In this document: positions 43,664-54,780 of the stretch, in pieces
How positions within the stretch are numbered: the stretch's first letter is position 1
Layout: every line of letters starts with the position of its first letter
DNA from: CAWVSB01 sp036960375
GTDB taxonomy: Bacteria > Pseudomonadota > Gammaproteobacteria > Pseudomonadales > CAWVSB01
Assembly: GCA_036960375.1 (NCBI GenBank)
Contig: JBALVY010000002.1
Coordinates: 124,001-188,000, forward strand
Direction of reading: 5' to 3'
DNA length: 64,000 nt
Made by a program: the position numbers and the translations under genes
The notes under the pieces: generated by a model
Databases searched by the model: none
What the model was told of the DNA's origin: nothing
What the model saw: the letters and a program-made list of their open reading frames with translations, nothing else

Positions 43664-44791
43664 ATGTCCAAGCGCGACTATTACGAAATTCTGGGAGTAG
43701 ACAAGGGCGCTACTGCGCAGGAAATTAAAAAGGCATATCGGCGCGTAGCGATGAAACATCATCCTGATCGCAATCCTGATGATGATGCAGCTGAAGGCAA
43801 GTTCAAGGAGGCATCAGAGGCCTACCAAGTGCTGTCTGATGAAGACAAGCGAGCTGCCTATGACCGCTATGGCCATGACGGCGTAGACCCACAAATGGGT
43901 GGCGGCGGGTTTGGCGGAGGCAACTTTACCGATATCTTCGGTGATGTTTTTGGTGATATTTTTGGTGGTGGTGGCGGTGGTCGTTCTAGAGGGCCCCAGC
44001 GTGGCTCCGATTTACGCTATACGCTTGAAGTAGATTTAGAGCAGGCTGTAAAAGGTACTACGGTTACCATTACAATTCCTACGCTGGTCTCATGTGAGCC
44101 TTGTGACGGTAGCGGTGCGGCTGAAGGTTCGGCGCCGGTCACCTGTACTACCTGTGGCGGTAATGGTCAGGTGCGTATGCAGCAGGGCTTTTTCGCCGTG
44201 CAGCAAGCATGTCCTAACTGTCGTGGAAAGGGCAAAATGATCAGTGATCCGTGTAAGTCGTGTCACGGAAATGGCCGCGTTGAGAAAAGTAAGAAACTCT
44301 CGGTTAAGGTGCCGCCTGGTGTTGATACGGGTGATAGGATTCGATTAAGCGGTGAGGGAGAGGCCAGCCCTGATGGTGGCCCGGCAGGCGACCTGTACGT
44401 GCAAATGTCTGTGCGTGACCACGCTATATTTGATCGTGACGGCAAGCATCTGTATTGTGAAGTGCCCATCAGTTTTGTTGATGCCGCAATTGGCGGTGAG
44501 CTGGAAGTACCTACCCTGGATGGCCGCGTCAAATTGAAGATCCCGGCTGAAACCCAAACGGGTAAATTATTCCGTCTTGGCGGGAAAGGCGTAAAGCCGG
44601 TTCGCGGCGGTAGTACCGGCGACTTGTTATGTCGCGTTGTGGTTGAAACTCCAGTCAAATTAACGCGTAAGCAAAAAGAGTTGCTTGAGCAGTTTAAAGC
44701 GACCTTGGACGATAGTGGCAAAAAACATTCACCAAAAAGCTCAAGTTGGTTTGACGGTGTGAAGACCTTTTTTGATGATATGAAAATTTAG
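43664..44791 (+). CDS. dnaJ: Hsp40 co-chaperone DnaJ
   Basis: 375 residues from ATG 43664 (MSKRDYYEILGV); a GTG 12 bp upstream is less likely. The J domain has HPD in MKHHPDRNPDD, then a Gly/Phe-rich linker, four zinc-binding repeats (CEPCDGSG, CTTCGGNG, CPNCRGKG, CKSCHGNG) and the C-terminal substrate domains. It activates DnaK ATP hydrolysis. Confidence 0.97.
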   Translation: MSKRDYYEILGVDKGATAQEIKKAYRRVAMKHHPDRNPDDDAAEGKFKEASEAYQVLSDEDKRAAYDRYGHDGVDPQMGGGGFGGGNFTDIFGDVFGDIFGGGGGGRSRGPQRGSDLRYTLEVDLEQAVKGTTVTITIPTLVSCEPCDGSGAAEGSAPVTCTTCGGNGQVRMQQGFFAVQQACPNCRGKGKMISDPCKSCHGNGRVEKSKKLSVKVPPGVDTGDRIRLSGEGEASPDGGPAGDLYVQMSVRDHAIFDRDGKHLYCEVPISFVDAAIGGELEVPTLDGRVKLKIPAETQTGKLFRLGGKGVKPVRGGSTGDLLCRVVVETPVKLTRKQKELLEQFKATLDDSGKKHSPKSSSWFDGVKTFFDDMKI

Positions 44792-44835
44792 TACTGCACG
44801 TGTGGGTATTGAGTAGATAACTGGATAACTGAATC

Positions 44836-45642
44836 ATGGGCACAAGAATTGCTGTAACGGGCGCTGCGGGTCGAATGGGTAAAACCCTGATAGAGGCAGT
44901 AGCCAATGCCGAGGGCGTGATACTTAGTGCCGCGCTAGAACGACAAGGCAGTAGTTTGCTGGGAGCCGATGCCGGAGAGTTGGCTGGTCTTGAAGCCAAT
45001 GGTGTCACGCTGATTGATGATTTAGCCTCGGTAGTCGATGATTTTGATGTATTGATAGACTTTTCTATTCCTCAGGCAACATTGGCTAATGTCGCTATTT
45101 GTGTGGCAGCGAATAAAAAGATCGTTATTGGTACTACCGGTTTTACTGGTGAAGAGCAGGCGGTAATTGACGCCGCAGCGGAAAAAATCGCCATTTGCAA
45201 GGCCACCAATTACTCTACGGGTGTCAATCTGTGTTTCAAATTGTTGGAGCAGGCTGCACAAGTACTGGGTGACGATGTGGACATAGAAATTTATGAGGCG
45301 CATCATCGCCATAAAATTGACGCTCCTTCAGGCACTGCCTTGAGTATGGGCGAAGTGGTGGCCAAGACATTGGGGCGTGATTTAAATAAAGTGGCAGTAT
45401 ACGGGCGTGAAGGTCAGACTGGCGCCAGAGACTCCAAGACTATTGGTTTTGCGACAGTACGAGCGGGTGATATTGTTGGTGATCATACGGTCACTTTCGC
45501 GGCCGAAGGCGAGCGAGTAGAAATTACTCATAAGGCTAGCTCTCGTATGTCATTTGGACGCGGTGCTGTACGTGCCAGTGCTTGGCTTGCCGGGCAGACT
45601 TCGGGCTTGTTTGATATGCAGGATGTACTTGGGCTGAAATAG
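44836..45642 (+). CDS. dapB: 4-hydroxy-tetrahydrodipicolinate reductase
   Basis: 268 residues. The NAD(P) loop VTGAAGRMGKT and the active region EAHHRHKIDAPSGTAL, with the catalytic His and Lys, are present. It makes tetrahydrodipicolinate for lysine and meso-diaminopimelate. In Pseudomonas it is followed directly by carA; here two HD-GYP genes come between. Confidence 0.95.
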   Translation: MGTRIAVTGAAGRMGKTLIEAVANAEGVILSAALERQGSSLLGADAGELAGLEANGVTLIDDLASVVDDFDVLIDFSIPQATLANVAICVAANKKIVIGTTGFTGEEQAVIDAAAEKIAICKATNYSTGVNLCFKLLEQAAQVLGDDVDIEIYEAHHRHKIDAPSGTALSMGEVVAKTLGRDLNKVAVYGREGQTGARDSKTIGFATVRAGDIVGDHTVTFAAEGERVEITHKASSRMSFGRGAVRASAWLAGQTSGLFDMQDVLGLK

Positions 45643-45659
45643 CCGCGCCTCGTTCGGGG

Positions 45660-46925
45660 CTACTTTTCTTGCTCTTTTTGTTCGGCTTTGAGAGTCATTT
45701 GAATGTTGATGTTTTCCCGTGTGATCTTTTCCAGTGAAACGCCATAGCTGCCATCTTTCAGTGCGCGTTTAATTTTGTAGGCCTCGCCTGTTTCTCCTTC
45801 TTTTTTCAGGTCTACGATAATCTGTTGGACGGTCTTTTTGTTTTTATCTCGAATAAGTGCCACTTTGGGTTGCAACCTGGAATGAGGGTCGGCAGCTATC
45901 ACTAAACCTACCTCACCACTTTCCATTTCGACCAGGCAGCCCGGCGGATATAGCCCCATGCATTGTATAAAGGCAACGACCAGCTGCTGGTCAAATTGCT
46001 TGCCGCGCTCGTTATAGAGAATTTTTAAAGCCTTGGTACTTGATATGGACTTGGTGTAGACCCGATCGCTGGTCATGGCGTCGTAGGCATCGACAATGGT
46101 AATAACCCGGGTATAGAAACTCAAGGCTTCAGAGCTTGTTCCGCTGGGATATCCGCCTCCGTCAACACGTTCGTGATGAGAAAAAACCGCTTCCAAAATT
46201 TCGGGGGCGATTAGCGGGTCGTGCAGCAGCATGTCACGACCGACTGCTACGTGACTTTTGATGTGTTCGAGTTCCTCGGCGGTGAGTGTGCCGGACTTGT
46301 TGAGTATGGCCTGATCAATTCCGGCTTTGCCGACATCGTGTAACATGCCACACAAACCTAGCGTTTCCAGTTGCTGGCGGGGTAGGCCCAGCTGCCGGCC
46401 CAGCGCAATAGCAAGAACACCGACATTTACCGAGTGCTCCAGCGTATAGGCGTCTTGATGTTTTATTGCCGTAAGCCATACCAGCGCATTGGGGTTACGA
46501 GTGACGCTGTCAACGCACAGTTTGACGTTGCGCTTTAACTTACGGCCATTAATTTCACCATGAGTTTTGGCGTCTTGCAGTAGGGATTTGGTTTGTCTTA
46601 AAGTGTCTTTATAAGTAGAGGCAGCCTGGTTCAGCTCTTGCTCGACGGCAACCTGAAGTTTGTATTCTGTACGTTTTATATCGGCCAGGTCAAAAAAGGC
46701 AATTTCACGGTCTGCTGGCTTGGATTTGCGCACATCGACAAAAACGTAGTCGCAGATGTTTCGCAATTTACGTAGTTCATCCTTGCCGGAGATAGGGAAA
46801 CCCTGGAACATAAAGGGCGTTCCCACCCATGGCCGGTCAAGCTTGGATACATACATGCCCTCGCGTAAGCGCGCTACTGGTACTTTGACCAATTGTACGC
46901 CAGTTGTTGTATCAGGCTTGTTCAA
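45660..46925 (-). CDS. HD-GYP domain protein (DUF3391 type), copy 1
   Basis: 421 residues from TTG 46925, preceded by GGGAGA. The N-terminal DUF3391 region (VARLREGMYVSKLDRPW) is followed by an HD-GYP phosphodiesterase domain with LCGMLHDVGKAG and HHERVDGGGYPSG. Such proteins break down cyclic di-GMP. It shares its whole architecture and most sequence with the next gene, so the two are a tandem duplication. Confidence 0.9.
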   Translation of the reverse strand: MNKPDTTTGVQLVKVPVARLREGMYVSKLDRPWVGTPFMFQGFPISGKDELRKLRNICDYVFVDVRKSKPADREIAFFDLADIKRTEYKLQVAVEQELNQAASTYKDTLRQTKSLLQDAKTHGEINGRKLKRNVKLCVDSVTRNPNALVWLTAIKHQDAYTLEHSVNVGVLAIALGRQLGLPRQQLETLGLCGMLHDVGKAGIDQAILNKSGTLTAEELEHIKSHVAVGRDMLLHDPLIAPEILEAVFSHHERVDGGGYPSGTSSEALSFYTRVITIVDAYDAMTSDRVYTKSISSTKALKILYNERGKQFDQQLVVAFIQCMGLYPPGCLVEMESGEVGLVIAADPHSRLQPKVALIRDKNKKTVQQIIVDLKKEGETGEAYKIKRALKDGSYGVSLEKITRENINIQMTLKAEQKEQEK

Positions 46926-47090
46926 ACTTGCCGCTCTCCCTGTCCCTGGATTGTTATCGTTGTCGAATCAAATAATGGCATTCATAGTTAAAAATGGCAA
47001 TACAATGTAGTAGGGAAAAGCGGGCTGGATAATTTTTTTGCCGATAGCGTGTTCTGTTTGAAACAGGCTGACAAAACTCGCAGTCAATGT

Positions 47091-48347
47091 TTAGGGCGAC
47101 AGGATTGCGTTGCGAGCATTAAGATTGATGTTTTGGTGAGTGAATTCTTCGAGCCAGATACCATGGCTGCCATCTCTGAGTACGCGGGTGATCTGGTAGA
47201 TTTTACCTGCCGCCACACTTTGTTTTTTAAGATCGATGATGGTTTGCTGAGTCGGTTTTTTGTGTCGATCTCGCAGTAGTGCTACTTTGGGTAGTAGGCG
47301 TGCGTTAGGGTCTGCTGCAATGACAACCCCGGCTTCGCCTGAGTTCATTTCAACCAGGCAGCCGGGAGGGTATAGCCCGACACATTGAATGAAAGTGACT
47401 ACCAGTTGGCGGTCGAATTGCTTGCCGCGGCTGTTATAGAGAATTTTGAGCGCTTTCGCGCTGGATACCGAGGCCGCATGATTGCGGCGGCTGGTCATAG
47501 CGTCATAGGAATCGGCAATACTGATGATGCGCGTGTAGAAGCTTAGCGTTTCAGCTGGTCGTCCTTCGGGGTAGCCGCGGCCATCAATGCGCTCATGGTG
47601 GCAGTAAGCCGCCTCGACTACTTCTGTTGGAAGCAGCGGGTCATCAAGGAGCATATCCCGACCCAGGGAAACATGAGACTTAAGCGCCTCGAAATCAGTG
47701 TCAGTCAGGTTCTCTGTTTTGTTCAGTATTTTGTCGTTGATCCGGGTTTTGCCGATATCGTGTAGTACGCCGCACATGCCGAGTGTTTCGAGCTGTTGTC
47801 TCGGTAATCCGAGTTGACGTCCTACCGCCATAGCCAGAATGGCTACATGCAGCGCATGTTCCAGCTCATATTCACTTTTGTGTTTGATATGGGCAAGCCA
47901 GATCAGTGCGTTAGGGTTACGTATAATGCTTTCTACGCAGCGCTTAATATTGGATTTGATAACTCGGGGAGTTGCGATACCGCGCTTGGTTGCATCGTCA
48001 AGCATAGATTGTATTTGGCTCAGGGTGTCTCGGTAGGTGGTATAAGCCCGTGCAACCTCTTGCTCTACCGGGATACTGTTTTCATATTGGGTGCGTTTGA
48101 TGTTGCTGATATCGCGGTGCTTGATGCCCCGAGACAGTGGTTTGGATTTTTGTACATCGACAAATACATAGTCGCATATATGCTGAAGTCTACCCAAGTC
48201 TTCGTCGCCGGTAATGGGGAAGCCCTGAAATAGGAAGGGAGTACCAAGCCACGGTCGATCCAGTTCGGAAACATACATGCCGAGCTGAAGCCGGTCAGTA
48301 GTAACTTTGACCAGTTGACTGCTCTTTATTATCTCCGCTTTAGCCAC
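47091..48347 (-). CDS. HD-GYP domain protein (DUF3391 type), copy 2
   Basis: 418 residues from GTG 48347 with GGAG upstream. Motifs match copy 1: LQLGMYVSELDRPW, CGVLHDIGKTR and HHERIDGRGYPEG. Both keep the HD and GYP residues, so both may be active. A palindrome lies 31 bp upstream of the start. Confidence 0.9.
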   Translation of the reverse strand: MAKAEIIKSSQLVKVTTDRLQLGMYVSELDRPWLGTPFLFQGFPITGDEDLGRLQHICDYVFVDVQKSKPLSRGIKHRDISNIKRTQYENSIPVEQEVARAYTTYRDTLSQIQSMLDDATKRGIATPRVIKSNIKRCVESIIRNPNALIWLAHIKHKSEYELEHALHVAILAMAVGRQLGLPRQQLETLGMCGVLHDIGKTRINDKILNKTENLTDTDFEALKSHVSLGRDMLLDDPLLPTEVVEAAYCHHERIDGRGYPEGRPAETLSFYTRIISIADSYDAMTSRRNHAASVSSAKALKILYNSRGKQFDRQLVVTFIQCVGLYPPGCLVEMNSGEAGVVIAADPNARLLPKVALLRDRHKKPTQQTIIDLKKQSVAAGKIYQITRVLRDGSHGIWLEEFTHQNINLNARNAILSP

Positions 48348-48377
48348 CTAGGCTCTCCATATTTTTTTGTTATTTGA

Positions 48378-48395
48378 TGGGTAATTCTTTACCCA
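48378..48395. promoter_or_regulatory. Perfect palindrome upstream of HD-GYP copy 2
   Basis: TGGGTAA-TTCT-TTACCCA, 7-bp arms. It resembles the LuxR-cluster palindrome in half-site but in the opposite order of halves, so it is probably a different site. It may be an operator for the HD-GYP gene. Confidence 0.4.
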
Positions 48396-48459
48396 CCACT
48401 ATACAGCATCAAAACTAGCAACGATATACGCGAGCAGCAAGTCTGGGGGTGCATATTCG

Positions 48460-48488
48460 TGGACAGTGTCTCGTTTTTGGCGTATAAT
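48460..48488 (+). promoter_or_regulatory. Sigma-70 promoter of carAB
   Basis: TGGACA, 17 bp, then a perfect TATAAT (48483-48488). It implies a leader of about 210 nt before carA, which is unusual and contains a terminator. Confidence 0.75.
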
Positions 48489-48579
48489 TTTTTGCAATTG
48501 CGGGTTATCAACTAATATCCTGTATAGTAGACACGATTATGTATTGAGGAGAGGCATCCCGGTTATAGGCTTGGGTGAA

Positions 48580-48641
48580 TCAGGCAACGAGCCTGAATAT
48601 AAAAAGCGAGATGTGAGCAACAGCTTCATCTCGTTTTTTTT
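48580..48641 (+). terminator. Leader hairpins before carA: pause-type hairpin and intrinsic terminator (attenuator candidate)
   Basis: The first hairpin (TCAGGC-AACGA-GCCTGA, 48580-48596) is followed by a terminator with stem CGAGATG / CATCTCG (48607-48633) and eight T. It stands between the carAB promoter and the carA start, so transcripts would end here unless read-through occurs. This fits attenuation of carAB, perhaps by pyrimidine or arginine supply. Confidence 0.7.
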
Positions 48642-48706
48642 AGGCGACTTTCTAGCCAGTAGCAGTTTTATCAAATCGTTATTATTATCTGATTCAGGAG
48701 GTTTTC

Positions 48707-49840
48707 TTGCCAGCTAAAGCCATATTGGCCCTCGCCGATGGAAGTGTGTTTGAGGGTATAGCAATTGGTTCTGAGGGGTTGTCCTCAGGCGAGGTGGTAT
48801 TTAATACGGCTATCACCGGTTACCAGGAAATACTCACTGATCCATCATATGCTCAGCAGATCGTTACGCTGACCTATCCCCATATTGGTAATGTAGGCAC
48901 TAACTCAGAAGACGAAGAGTCTGACGGTATTTACGCGACAGGCCTGGTGATCAGAGATTTGCCATTACTGGCCAGTAATTTCCGCAATCAGCAATCTCTT
49001 TCTGATTACCTAAAACAGCGAAATATTGTTGGTATCGCGGAAATAGATACGCGACGTTTAACCCGAATCTTGCGAGAAAAGGGTGCTCAGAATGGCTGTA
49101 TTATGGCTGGAGAGAACGCCGATCTCGACCAGGCTCTGGCTGCGGCTCGGAGTTTTCCCGGTTTAATTGGGATGGATTTGGCTAAAGAAGTGAGCACATC
49201 CAAAACCTATTGCTGGCAAGAAGGTAGCTGGGGGCTCGGTAGAGGTTTTAGCGAGCCGACTGACGCTGAATTGCCATATCATGTGGTCGCTTATGATTTT
49301 GGCGCCAAGCGTAATATCTTGCGAATGTTAGTCGATCGTGGCTGCAAGCTAACGGTTGTTCCTGCACAAACACCTGCTGCTGATGTATTGGCGATGAACC
49401 CCGATGGGGTGTTTCTATCCAATGGTCCGGGCGACCCTGAGCCTTGTGACTATGCAATCTCGGCAATTAAAGAGATCCTCACCACTGATATTCCGGTATT
49501 TGGCATATGTCTGGGGCATCAATTGCTCGCATTAGCTAGTGGTGCTAAAACGCTCAAAATGAAATTCGGCCATCATGGTGCCAATCATCCGGTCAGTAAC
49601 CTCGCCACAGGTGAGGTATTGATTACCAGCCAGAACCATGGCTTTGCCGTAGATGAATCAAACTTACCGGCTATTTTGTCGGTAACGCATAAATCGTTAT
49701 TCGATGGTTCCTTGCAGGGGATTCATCGCACAGACAAACCCGCATTCAGTTTTCAGGGGCACCCTGAAGCTAGCCCGGGCCCACATGATGCGGCACCCTT
49801 GTTTGACCATTTTATTGAATTAATTCAGGCAAGACAGTAG
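48707..49840 (+). CDS. carA: Carbamoyl-phosphate synthase small (glutaminase) subunit
   Basis: 377 residues. TTG 48707 is the start: GGAGG is 6 bp upstream and the protein begins AKAILALADGSVFEG as expected. The glutaminase nucleophile Cys is in FGICLGHQ, and the His-Glu pair in FQGHPEAS. It gives ammonia to CarB for arginine and pyrimidine synthesis. Confidence 0.95.
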   Translation: MPAKAILALADGSVFEGIAIGSEGLSSGEVVFNTAITGYQEILTDPSYAQQIVTLTYPHIGNVGTNSEDEESDGIYATGLVIRDLPLLASNFRNQQSLSDYLKQRNIVGIAEIDTRRLTRILREKGAQNGCIMAGENADLDQALAAARSFPGLIGMDLAKEVSTSKTYCWQEGSWGLGRGFSEPTDAELPYHVVAYDFGAKRNILRMLVDRGCKLTVVPAQTPAADVLAMNPDGVFLSNGPGDPEPCDYAISAIKEILTTDIPVFGICLGHQLLALASGAKTLKMKFGHHGANHPVSNLATGEVLITSQNHGFAVDESNLPAILSVTHKSLFDGSLQGIHRTDKPAFSFQGHPEASPGPHDAAPLFDHFIELIQARQ

Positions 49841-49911
49841 TTAGCCCGTTCGGGTGGTCTTGGTGACCACGCTACTCAACAGGTCTTCCATTTCGCATTG
49901 GCGGAGAAAAC

Positions 49912-53118
<3,207 letters not shown>

Positions 53119-53130
53119 GGAGTAAAGAAT

Positions 53131-53604
53131 ATGGCAATCCCAATGACGGTGGTAGGCGAAAAGAGATTACGTGAAGAGCTTCATCGTCTTAAAACTGTAG
53201 ATAGACCCGAAATTGTTCAGGCCATTGCTGATGCGCGTGAGCATGGTGACTTGAAGGAAAACGCGGAATACCATGCTGCCCGCGAGCAACAGGGCTTTGC
53301 CGAAGGCCGAATTCAGGAAATAGAAGGCAAGCTCGCTGACGTGCAAGTTATTGATGTCAAAGATATTCCTTATACAGGCAAGGTATTTTTTGGCACAACG
53401 GTTGACCTGATTAACTTGGATACTGATGAGAGCATGACATACCAGATAGTTGGAGATGATGAAGCCGATGTGAAGCTGCGTAAAATATCAGTAAATTCTC
53501 CTATTGCCCGAGCCTTAATTGGCAAGCAGGAGGAAGATGTGGTTATCGTTGTTACCCCTGGTGGTGACGTGGAGTATGAGGTCGCTAAAGTTCAGCACAT
53601 CTGA
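53131..53604 (+). CDS. greA: Transcript cleavage factor GreA
   Basis: 157 residues: the coiled coil with the acidic tip (DAREHGDLKENAEYHAAR) and the FKBP-like C-terminal domain. It rescues backtracked RNA polymerase. The order carB-greA is usual in this group. Confidence 0.95.
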   Translation: MAIPMTVVGEKRLREELHRLKTVDRPEIVQAIADAREHGDLKENAEYHAAREQQGFAEGRIQEIEGKLADVQVIDVKDIPYTGKVFFGTTVDLINLDTDESMTYQIVGDDEADVKLRKISVNSPIARALIGKQEEDVVIVVTPGGDVEYEVAKVQHI

Positions 53605-53629
53605 TTGTCATCTATTAGGCTTAGATATG

Positions 53630-53656
53630 CCGGAGCCTAAAAGGCTCCGGTTTTTT
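53630..53656 (+). terminator. Intrinsic terminator after greA
   Basis: CCGGAGCC and GGCTCCGG, a perfect 8-bp stem with loop TAAAA, are followed by six T. The T tail overlaps the stop of yhbY on the other strand, so it may serve only the plus strand. Confidence 0.85.
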
Positions 53657-53963
53657 ATTTACGGCGTAGTAGATTTGACAGTCGAGGGTTGGGTTCGGGA
53701 TTTCGACGTAGAATCAGGATGGTATGGCCGATAGCTTGTACTAATACAGCTTTGGTTTGATCGCAGATGGTGTCGGTAAGCTGGGCTCTAGCGTCGCGAT
53801 CAGCTACTTTGATGCTGACTTTTATCAGTTCGTGGTCTGTCAATGCCCGCTCGAGTTCGGCCATGATATTGTCATTCAGCCCGTTGCCAGCCACAGTAAT
53901 TATGGGCTTTAAGTCATGGCCAAGGGTGCGCAGGTGTTTCTTTTCAGGGTTTTTCAGTGACAT
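53655..53963 (-). CDS. yhbY: YhbY, CRM-domain RNA-binding protein
   Basis: 102 residues from ATG 53963; the TTG 9 bp before is less likely. LKPIITVAGNGLNDNIMAEL and the HELIKVSIK strand fit the CRS1/YhbY fold, which associates with pre-50S ribosomes. It is divergent from rlmE. Confidence 0.92.
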   Translation of the reverse strand: MSLKNPEKKHLRTLGHDLKPIITVAGNGLNDNIMAELERALTDHELIKVSIKVADRDARAQLTDTICDQTKAVLVQAIGHTILILRRNPEPNPRLSNLLRRK

Positions 53964-54052
53964 AAGTCGCAAGGGTACTCATTGGCTAAGGTATAATTAG
54001 CCGCTATTGTAATCTAGACAGTGCCTAAAGGCGTAACTATTACGGGTAAAAG

Positions 54053-54676
54053 ATGGCGAGAAGTAAAACTTCGAAAAATTGGCTCGATGAGCACTTTAAT
54101 GATCATTACGTCAAACAGGCGCAGTTGGAGGGATATCGCTCCAGAGCGTGTTTTAAGTTGCTGGAAATACAGGAAAAAGACCGTATTGTGCGTCCGGGTA
54201 TGATGGTGCTTGATCTTGGCAGTGCCCCCGGAGGCTGGTCTCAGGTAGCGGAAAAACTGGTTGGAGATCGCGGTCGGGTTATAGCGCTGGACATCTTGCC
54301 AATGGATGGGCTTGGAAGCGTTGAATTTATTCAGGGTGATTTTACCGAAGACGACGTATTCGAAGAATTGATCAATCTGATCGGAAATGACGAAGTAGAC
54401 CTTGTAATCTCGGATATGGCCCCCAATTTAAGTGGTATGAAAGATATTGATCAGCCTGCGGCGATGTATTTGGTGGAATTAGCGCTAGATATGGCCAGGC
54501 AAGTGCTGAAGCCCGGAGGGACCTTTGTGGCGAAGGTGTTTCAGGGAGAAGGTTTTGACGCCTACCTGAAGGATGCACGTCAATCATTTGGGCGGGTTGT
54601 GACCCGCAAGCCCCAGGCATCACGGGCTCGTTCGCGCGAAGTATATTTTGTAGCCACTGATTTTAAAGGCGAATGA
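54053..54676 (+). CDS. rlmE: 23S rRNA 2'-O-methyltransferase RlmE
   Basis: 207 residues. SAM-binding MVLDLGSAPGGWSQVAEKL and the catalytic Lys38-like SRACFKLLEI, Asp in ISDMAPNLSG and Lys in FVAKVFQGEG match FtsJ. It methylates U2552 of 23S rRNA and, as in E. coli, is followed by ftsH. Confidence 0.95.
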   Translation: MARSKTSKNWLDEHFNDHYVKQAQLEGYRSRACFKLLEIQEKDRIVRPGMMVLDLGSAPGGWSQVAEKLVGDRGRVIALDILPMDGLGSVEFIQGDFTEDDVFEELINLIGNDEVDLVISDMAPNLSGMKDIDQPAAMYLVELALDMARQVLKPGGTFVAKVFQGEGFDAYLKDARQSFGRVVTRKPQASRARSREVYFVATDFKGE

Positions 54677-54780
54677 ACCGGAACAAAGCGCAGCTTCAAG
54701 CGCTCTAAAGACAATTATGCGGTATAGTAGCCGCAGGTAAATGATCAGGCTGCCACTAGGGTAGCGGTGAGGATAAACGT

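Noticed and set aside
48378..48395. HD-GYP palindrome as the same operator as in the 1-9 kb cluster
   Set aside because: The half-sites are in the opposite order and 4 bp apart, so a different protein is likely.
48466..48717. Small plus-strand open frame across the carA leader
   Set aside because: It runs through the promoter -10, both hairpins and the terminator and lacks a ribosome site; the leader interpretation explains the sequence better.
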